A DNA stretch of 64,000 bases, taken from the NCBI GenBank assembly GCA_030533445.1, contig CM060076.1:3724501-3788500 (forward strand). The letters are read 5' to 3'. The position numbers and the translations under genes are program-made. The notes under the pieces are model-generated. The model saw nothing but the letters and a program-made list of their open reading frames with translations, was not told the DNA's origin and searched no databases. This stretch comes from Cyprinodon diabolis (Eukaryota; Chordata; Actinopteri; Cyprinodontiformes; Cyprinodontidae). Shown here in pieces: positions 35,706-45,600 of this stretch. How positions within the stretch are numbered: position 1 is the stretch's first letter; the number at the start of each line of letters is the position of its first letter.

Positions 35706-35882
35706 AATGCGTTTTTTTGCACCATATTTTTCTATTTTTTTTCCCCCCACACTGTTTATATTTGATCACTGCTGCACTTTGTGGAATGGAAATGTTCCTT
35801 TACCGTCTGAAAAGCTGTACCAAACGAAATTTTGTTTTGTAGACACTGTTGACAATAAAAGTTGTCCAAGTCTGAGTCAATT
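35706..35882 (+). mobile_element. Rex1-like LINE 3' end
   Basis: ACACTGTTTATATTTGATCA, GCTGCACTTTGTGGAATGGA and TGACAATAAAAGTTGTCCAAG match the tail at 63040-63152. Confidence 0.5.
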
Positions 35883-36409
35883 AGGCCGCATTTAAGTGAT
35901 TTTTAGTTTTTCCTGAAAAAAATTAGCTGCCCAAAAAAAAACTGTTGTTTCTTGATTCTTTTGTTTAAATCTTTATTAGTTTTTATGCATTTCACAAGAT
36001 TGTGAACAAAAAAGAAAATAGTGACTCCAAACTATTTCCAGTTAAGATCAATTTTTTCGCACAACACTTCAGTCCAATGCTGCTCGTGAAGCTGCAGATC
36101 AACCTTTCCTGCAAACAGCAGCAATATTCCTGCTGATCCCATCCAGGTGTGTGGAAATGTCACTCATTTCTGCTGTAAACACACAAAGATAACTGAAAAA
36201 CAAACAGAAGCAGGTAACAAACGAAATACTTTACCACATCTCACATTTTCAAAAGAAAAGAAATGGATCAGACGTCAGATGAGTCCAGATCAAAGAACGC
36301 TGCTGCTGTCCTGCTCTCTATCTCTCAATTAAATAATTACAGCTTCCATCGTAAACTGATAGGCAAAATTTAAGTTGGTCCAAACTCAGTAACGGCGTCC
36401 ACACCGAAG

Positions 36410-36651
36410 ATGGTGAACTGAAAATGCTTTATTTGAAAAATACCTGATCCTTAATTTCCAGACCAGCTGAGGATCCAGTAACTGCAGCAACCAGCTGATG
36501 ACGGCATAAAAACATCACAAGTCCTGTTTCTGTCCACCTGAAGGAAGGAGCTGCTTTGACCAAACAGATCTTCTCTCATCGAAGGCTGTGACATCTGCAG
36601 GGATCAACCAGCCACCAGAGGGCGCTGTGGTCACTGAGTTCTAGTAAACAT
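36410..36651 (-). terminator. e2f6 3' UTR and polyadenylation signal
   Basis: About 240 nt after the stop carry a canonical AATAAA at 36428-36433 on the minus strand. No long repeat is recognised in the stretch. Confidence 0.65.
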
Positions 36652-39600
36652 TTAAAGGAAAACTACAGTCCAGGTTTTCACCATGGCTTCCAACATGGCC
36701 GCTCTCTCTTTGCTCCTTACGGCTCCAGTCCTGCTTTCAGGATCGCCTCCATCATGGGGCCTTTCCTCTTTTAGAGGCGTCTTCATCAGCCCCGTCGCAC
36801 AATCTAGAAAAACAGAACAAAACAGCAGAGATGAGCAGATTTTTCCTGCTTCTAAATAAAAATTGCTGCATGAAATTAAACCTCTACCTTCAGCCGCCCG
36901 GAAATCCTCATCCTCGTTCTTCCTTTCCTAGATCTGCAGCTTCTTGCTTCCTATTGCTGGCAGGTAAATAGAACATGAAGACCTGATCAGTTTCCTTACT
37001 ACTACCTCCGTTACTCGACAGACGTGTGAGGGAAAATTAAATGGAAGGAAAAACTGTCACACAAAGTAAAGAAGTGAAGAATTATCTTTTCAAGTGTTAA
37101 GAGAAAACTAAGGGTGCTCCGATTGATCGGTCACCGATCGTTATCGGCCGATAAAGGCTTTAAATAGTTTGATCGGCGGTCTCCATAAAGGCTGATCAGA
37201 TGGGCCGATGAGACGCACTACTTGTTGGATTCACTCCTCCGATTCCTCCAGGGGCGCTGTAGTTGCTCTGCATTGGTATGCGACTGGAAGTGGGGAAGAA
37301 GAAGCAAACGGACGGTGGCTCGGTAGTGCATTTAGGTAATCTACGCGCAGCTAAAATAAAATCGTGTTTGTTTAAGTAAATCCATTAAAGTTTTATTTTT
37401 CTTTTCAACCATAAAAAAGGTATGAACACAGATATTTCTCCGACGCACTCAAGCCCCAGATTCGCGGGCTGCTTTCTGATGTCCTTGCTACTGGACAGGA
37501 GCAGCAAAATGGTGAGGCAAGTTTGGAAGCGACTGGCACTGAGCCCCCAGAGAAAGTACCACGAGCTCCTTACACTCTATGTATGCTGAGTTGTTGGATG
37601 AAGACGGGGAACATGGTGGCGGTGACATCAGCAGCTCAACATTATCGCAGATGAACCTCTACCTATCAGAGCCAGTCATCCCACGGAGCGGACAGCTGCT
37701 TGTTTTTTGGCGAGACAATAAAAGTCGTGTCCCCGCTCTCGCACAAGCAGCCCATGCCTACCTCTGTGCTCCATGCACAAGTGTAGATAGTGAGCAACTT
37801 TTTAGCACAGCAGGGAATATTGTAGATGAGAAGAGGAACAAGCTGTCTGCCAAAAATGCAGAGATGCTTATATTTCTAAAGAAAAATCTGCCATTGATGC
37901 TTAACAAGTAAGCTTTAAGAGAAACGGCTTTTCTAACCTCTATTCCTCTTCTTTCTTTCTCATTGACTCATGATTTCCATGCTGTGCACTTTTAATGTAT
38001 GTAGATTTAAAGGAGCTAAAAGAACATTTAAAGTTAGCATTTGTTTGACTTTTGCAAACTTTATTACTACTGAAAAATGTCTGCAGTGATTAAAAGGACA
38101 TTTTAGATTTTGAGCTAGGACAAAAAGCCAAACAATTACTGATATATTATCTAAAGATGTGTGACTGTTCCGTCATGGCTTCTATTTTCAGTTAATTACC
38201 GCAGGACAAGCCTAAAATACATACCTTATGCCTTTTTATCATGGCATCACAAAATATTTGATTTTGTTTTCTTTGCTCTGCACTTTAAGTACACTTTAAG
38301 TTTGTGTAAATTAACAATGACAGATTTTTTTGTATCTTATTTAGAAATAAGGCTTATTTGTTAAGCTCTAAGCTGTTAAAGATGTTTCTAAGGAAGTAAA
38401 ATGTTGAACGTTTCCTGTCAATGAAAGTATACAGTTGACAATTCACAATACATTATCTTCTGTTAATTTTAATACATATGCATTTTTGTTAAGACAATTA
38501 AAATTGAATATATGACATAATAAATAGAAGGCTTCAGATTGACCCAGTGATCGGTTACCGGTGATCGGTATCAACCAATACTCACAAAAATCCTGATCGG
38601 AGCACCCTTAGAGAAAATCCATAAAGATTAAATAGAGAAGCAGGTTGGATTCTCTGTTTAACAACCTAAAGCTGATGCTGTGCAGGTTTCACAGATTTAT
38701 GATGCTAAAAGCTTCATTTTTTTGAATGAAAAGACTTTTTTTAATTCACCTTCCTTCATCCTGACACGACTCTCCAGCGCTGAGAAGACCCTGCTGGGCT
38801 CAGCGTTCAGCGGTCTGACCTCACAGGTCAGCGCCACGATGGGACCCTTCTCTGAAACCAGATTCATCTGAATCCCGTCCTGGAAGCCCGGCAGAAAGGA
38901 TGAGAACCGGCTGAGAACACAGCAGGATGCATTTTAATGGCGGCTCTCTGCTCACCTCGTCAGGAGGAGGGATGATCAGCTTGGTTTCTGGAGGAGATCG
39001 GATCAAGATCGCTGTCTGCTGCTGAAGGCCTCCGAGGCGGCAGACGTCCTGGCAGCTGATGTAGGCAAGCGTGGAGGAGGGTTAAGACTAACAGCTGATA
39101 ATCGTCCCTCAAAGTTCTCGTTCAGAACCGAAAGGATATGCGGCGTTCTCCTCATCCTCTGTGAGGGCAAACAGCTGCCAGGCGCAGGTTTTAAAGAGCT
39201 GGTCCACCTCGTCCTCCATGGCCGTCAGCCTCTGCAGCATGGTCAGGAACTGCAGCGTGTCCCTCCACAGGAAGCTGTGGATCGGACTGCTTCCCCTGAA
39301 GTCAGAACACAGAGAGAAGGTTCTGTTCAGAACATCATGTTTCATAAGTTCACTGCTGATGTTCCTGAAGACGGGATAAAAATGATAGATATGCCGCGTT
39401 TCCCGTCCTCCGTTTTCCCCACGTCTCCAGAACAGGTCGGATCAGCTGCTTACATCCATCTGACCCGAGTCTGATCATCCATCTGATCCGATTCCGTCTG
39501 GACCAGGTCCATCCCCAGCAGGACGTCGATGACGGTGTGAACCCGGTGGATGTGGGTCTGGAGCTTCACGGCCACCTCTCTGACGTCCACGGCGTGGTCT

Positions 39601-42600
39601 GGAGCCGCCATCAGCAGCTCCAGGAAACCCCGAGTGAGGCAGGCCACAGAGGTGCCTGAAAACAGAACCGAACCCACGGTGAGAGCTCAGAGTATTACAA
39701 GATTCCTACAGCATAAGGCAAGTTAAATTCAAAACTTTTTAAGACTTTTTAATGCAACTTGATAAAAAAATTTAAGACCAAATTCACAAGAAACACAAGA
39801 AAAACTCGCTTGCAACAACTTAACCCAAAGGTTTATTTTAACATAAACCACTGCACTAATGTTTCAAATGTTGAAAAGCTTCCCATACAGGAAGAAAGCT
39901 ACAAACACACAAATGACAGATATATTTTAACAATTATTTAACTGAATTCACAAACTTTGTTTTAGCAGGGAACAAAACCAATCAGTTTTAAAGCCCCAAC
40001 ATAACCAGTGCTAAGTCTTTTTAGCAGCTTTTTTTCTTTGTATGGTTTTCTTAGTATGTTTGATTTGGTGATAAGTGGAAGCGTTGCAGAGACAAGGGTG
40101 GAACTAAACTGAGAAATACCGGCTGTTTCTCTGTAACTCCATTTTGACGCTTTGGTTCCAGTATCGGGACGGAACCAATAATGGCGAGCCGTTATTTTTT
40201 TAAATAAAAATTGTCAATTTTAAAGTTTTATTTAGATTACAAAAATAAATCGTAATAAAAATAATCCTTTTTATGATGTTTTAAAAATTAAGACATTTTA
40301 ATACCAATTATGGCCTTAGTTTTATTTTGAAGAATTCACGACTTTTTAAGGACCCGCGGGAACCCTGTATTAGGTTCAAAGTTCACTTTTCTGTTGTTTG
40401 ATAAAAGTACATTTTAAAATCATTTAAGGCGAGAACATTATACTTATAGAATCACTATATGGCCCATTTACTGATTTAATGTGCAATAAAACAAAACAAA
40501 AAACATTTTTTCTGAAGTTGAGAGGACCGCGGCAACCAGCAGACCTCCGAGGGTCACGGCAGCCCGTCTGCGGCGGACCATTTCTCTGCACGGCCGCGTG
40601 TGAAGTACCGCTGGCTCTGATGGAGAGTTTTTTGTTTTATTTGGCAAAATGTTCATTTGATTTGTGTTTATCTGACTGTGTTCATTATTATTATTCCCCC
40701 GCTAAATGAAATAAAGTCAGAATTTATCATCATATAGAGACTATTGGTAACAGGAGATGAAATGCAGCTCCAGATTAGAGAAGCGTGTGGTGATGCCTTC
40801 AGTACGCTTCTGTTCCAATTGACCCATATTTTTGCTGCGTGCTCCTGTTCTCCCAAAGTCCAGACTTTTCTATATTATACTCTAGAACATCCTTAGGTGA
40901 GGACACAGGTCCATACTCGCATTCTTGTGAATTGAGAAACGGCCCCGGTGTAGGTACTAGGGTTGTTGATACTCAAAAAAGTATCGATACTGAAACGTTG
41001 TATCCGGATACAATGCTCCTTTTCAAAAGTATCGATACAGTGCTACCACCAGTGGCACCTAAACAGTCATTCACCTAAAGTGCAGAATAGAGGAAAATGC
41101 ACTTTCTGAACACTGTGTGATTGGATAATTCTACACACTTTTCAGTTTCAGACTTTTTTTGTAAGAGGTGCAGCTGCTGAGAATTATTCTTGTTTCTTAA
41201 CCGGCTTGGCTAGTGTCATTGTTATGTGTGCAAAGCATAGCCAAGTAAGGAAAACTTAATTTTAATTTTGTAAGTTTTTTTATCAAGCTTGCTTAATACT
41301 GTGCACAGCAAACAACCTCAAAATATTGTTCTTATTGTTTATTGTATTTATCTATTGTATTTTTATTATTAATGAAAGTTTCTGTTGAATTTTGGAGTCT
41401 TTGTTTTTATCCTTGTGGTATCGAAAATGGTATCGAGTATCTAATATTTTCCTTAGTATCGGTATCGAGTTGAAAAGTTTAGTATCGTGACAACCCTAGT
41501 AAGTAACAGATCTGCCCGGGGCCCCTCCCCTTCTTATGACGTCATCATATGGAAACTCCACTCCGACAAACCATATTGCTCCCATACTGGAATCTTAACA
41601 TATTATTCCCCATATTTGCAATTATTTTACGTCTCATCTGTGATTTGGCTGCGACACACCCCTGGGGACAAATATCAGCTGTGCTGCTGCCATCAACACC
41701 TTTGTTTCTAGATGTTGGAGCTTGGCCTGTTTTTCAGTGTAGTCCTGTTTCTCTGACTGCGACTAACTGGATGTGCTCTCTTCATCCTCTGACATGGGAG
41801 CTGGCTCGGAGCTCGTCTGCCTGGCTGTGTGTTTTCCCGTCTTTTACAGCTGCTTTTTCTATGTCTGCTTCTGTCTCCTTGAACCCCAGTGGGCCTCGGC
41901 AGATGGCCGCTCACACTGAGCCTGGTTCTATTGGAGGTTTCTTCCTGATAAAAGGGAGTTTTTCCTCTCCACTGTCGCTACAAGCATGCTTTGTGTGAGG
42001 GATTGCTGAAGAGTCAATGAGTTGATGCAATCAGCTGGTTTTCCTTAGATACAAAACTTTGAATCAATCTGAGTGGATGATCTGGTGAACTGGAAAGTGC
42101 TTTGAAATGACATCTGTGGTGAATTGGCGCTATAGAAATAAAATGAATAGAATCTAAAGAGGCTGAAAGTAGAAAACAATCGTTCTCAGTCTTGAAGGAA
42201 AGTACTGACTTCTAAGATAGACTGAGCTCTGACATTTAACAAGGTGACAAAAAGTCTATAATGCTGCGTTCACACCGGACACAGCAGAAGCAGCAACATC
42301 GCGTCTACTGCTTCCTTTTTGTTGCTTGTACCAGCTTCTGACGCGCGGCTGAAGCAGCTTTGCTGCTCTGGCTGCACGGTGCAAAAGTGTGTCTGACGCG
42401 CTTTGGGCGGAGCTTCTCTATCCTTTCTCTGCCTTGCAGCTATATTTGCTGTGATCAGTGGGAATAAAGTAGTTTTAATATGTTTTTAAGTGAGAAAATC
42501 CACCTGAAAACTTAATCATTTAGTCAGTTCATCTAGATTACCATCTTGCCTTCCAATATTTTTTCTGTCGGAGCCGCTCAGACCCCCACATACCAGCGGT

Positions 42601-45600
42601 GCGCCGACAGTAGGAATCCCATTAGACAGCAGCCACTGGCCGGGTCGCCTCCTCACGGTTCACCGCGGCGGCTGGTAGGTGTTTTTCATCTAAATAATCT
42701 AAACTGCAGGCAGCAGGATAATAGAACATATTCTGCCGGCAGATTTCTGCATTTTAAGTTAATTTATGCGTCATTAATAGGGTTGTCAAAAGTATCGATA
42801 CTCAAGAAAGTATCGATACTGAAACGTTGTATCCGGATACAATGCTCCTTTTCAAAAGTATCGATACAGTGCTACCACCAGTGGCACCTAAACAGTCATT
42901 CACCTAAAGTGCAGAATAGAGGAAAATGCACTTTCTGAACACTGTGTGATTGAATAATTCTACACACTTTTTGGTTTCACACTTTTTTTGTAAGAGGTGC
43001 AGCTGCTGAGAATTATTTTTGTTTCTTAACCGGTCTGGCTAGTTTCATTGCTATGTGTGCAAAGCATAGCCAAGTAAGGAACACTTAATTTTAAATTTTT
43101 CATCAAGCTTAATACTGTGCACAGCAAACAACCTCAAAATATTGTTCTTATTGTTTATTGCATTTATTTATTGTATTTTTATTATTAATGAAAGTTTCTG
43201 TTGAATTTTGGAGTCTTTGATTTTATCCTTGTGGTATCGAAAATAACAGCGAGTATCAAATATTTTCCTCAATATTGGTATCGAGTTGAAAAGTTTAGTA
43301 TCGTGACAACCCTAGTCAATAAACAGTTTCAGAGGAGCGATCACAGCACTCTGTGTCATCAGCGATGTGTCTCTCTCCCTGCCAGCTCCCAGATCAGCTT
43401 CTCTGATAGGTTGCTGCGGCGCGTCGAGCAGCAAAAGTTCAATTTTTCCATCTCGAGCAGCAGCGCGTTTGCGGCGCGTCAGATGCTTAAACGTTCCTGA
43501 CGCGCTGCTTCAGCTGCTCAGACCCGCAGCGGGACCTTTTGCTGCGCCTTGACGCGCGTCAACCGTTGACTTTGCATGTAAACTCGCTGCTTCTGTCGTG
43601 TCTGCTGCGTCCGGTGTGAACGCAGCATAAGTACTTCTTTTTATTATGTTACCATATTTGGGCAAAAATGGCCGCTCCCAGACTCAGTGATCGCGATGAA
43701 AATGATTACTTTTATCTTTTTACTGATTATCGCTAAATTCATTAAATCACAGACATATTAGTTTTAGGTATAGATAATGATCCATTGATCATTCCTTTCT
43801 GATCAGACTTCTCCTTTAAAAGATGAATATTTTAGTTCAGCCTTTTTCCCTCTAGTACATAAAAAAAACCAATGATTAATTATGAGCCATCCAGCCCCAG
43901 TTCCTGCTGATACGCCTCCTTAAAACAAAGGATTGAACTGAAACCATCCAGACTGTTACTGACTTGAGGCATTTTGGTGTGAATGATTGATGACCGATGG
44001 GAGGAAAGCTGAGGGAGACATGTTCGTATCTGTAGACAGTTTTCAGGGACTCACCTTCTCTGATGAACCAGCTGGTTGCTTCGTTTTCAGAGCAGAAATC
44101 TCTGAATAAAAACAAACAGTTGATGAAATAAAGATCTCGATATTAAAATCTAGTGTGACATCGGCCCAAATGATAAAGATCCTTTCACCTCTTTAACTCG
44201 GGTGCTGATGGGTTATCCGGGCCTCTGTCTGGATTCTACAGAACCAGTGGAGTAAATCAGTAACTGGATAAAAACAAAGAGGTTTTCAGAGGTGGAAAAT
44301 CGACTCCTTACCTGCTGCAGAGCTGCTGCTGAAGGAGGAGGAGCCTCCTCTTTCTCCTCCTCCTCAGTATCCCAGTGCCTGGTGGGCCACTGCTCCTCCT
44401 CCTCCTCTTCCAGGGAATCACAGCTCCAGGGACTGATCAGCTGCTGCGCTCCATCCACGTACGGCGGCATGATGGGGATGGCGTCGCTGCTGATCCCGTT
44501 TTTAAAGATGTCCTCCGGCAGGAAGTGGTCCTCACAGATGAAAAGCTGCTCAGACGGGTCTCTGTTGGTTTCCCTCAGCGCGGCCAGCCACACCTAAGAA
44601 GGCAAAAGGTTCCACTTAAAGTAGCACCACAGCATGATGCTGCCACCGCCATGTTTTATCAAAGTGACCCTCCTTTTAGGGCAATGCAGAATCCTTATGA
44701 AGCGACGAGCATCAGGATGAGGCACATTACAGATATAGTTTTAAAGCCGTAGGGTAGCGGCTGTTCCTACTGTTGCATTTCCAAAACTCCCGAGTAGTGA
44801 ACGACTTTACACGAATGAATAAAGGGATTGGTCAGTTATCAAGGGGGCAGGATTGTTGTGGCAGAAGTCGTCAAGCACGTTTGGGTGTGGCCAGTTTGTC
44901 GGAAGCATCTTCCTAACCAGTTAGCAACTTAGTGCTAGCAGGTTCCCAATGGGAAATTCCATTGGGACCATTGAAATTCCATTGACTTAGAAACGACACT
45001 GTCAAGGAACGCTATGGACAGTGGAGACATGCAAGAGGAGGAGAGTTTAGGTCGGAGGTTGTGGATGAGTCTCCTCCGTCATCCAGAAGCTTGGTTTGGT
45101 GTAGAAGGCTTCCAGCCGTACATGTTTGAGCCCTTGCCTCGCAACGCTGCCAGTTCTGTTAGCTCTACGCCTGCCGAAGACACAGACGTCCATCCCTATG
45201 AACACTGGGACGGAACTCAATGGGAAAGGAAAGGATTCTGATTTCAACCGTTGCGTATATTAGCTGCGACAGATGAATGAAGATGCTATGACCGAAAAAA
45301 ACTTGATTGACAGATGACCGTTGATATATGATTGGCCGAATTTAGGTGTTCAGGCTGACGTAGAACTAACTGGCCTGCAGAAGATGACGAAAAAAATACA
45401 CAGATTTTTTAATAGAAATTTTCTAAATATTGGGACAATATAGTGTAATAAATAGAACATTTATATAAACATTTAAGGCAGAATGATTTAAAATTTAAAT
45501 ATGATTTCCCTACGACTTTAAAAGTGAAACATTGTGGACGTCATGCATCAAATATTAACATTCACTCTTCCTGTTTAAAACAAAACTGTAACATGGCTTT

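Noticed and set aside
39109..39345. e2f6 exon 5 read through to a stop at 39109
   Set aside because: The read-through tail has no E2F similarity, whereas the AT-AC splice restores the family sequence.
41549..41998. 149-codon open frame
   Set aside because: L2 3' UTR read through by chance, as at 22.5, 31.0 and 48.5 kb.
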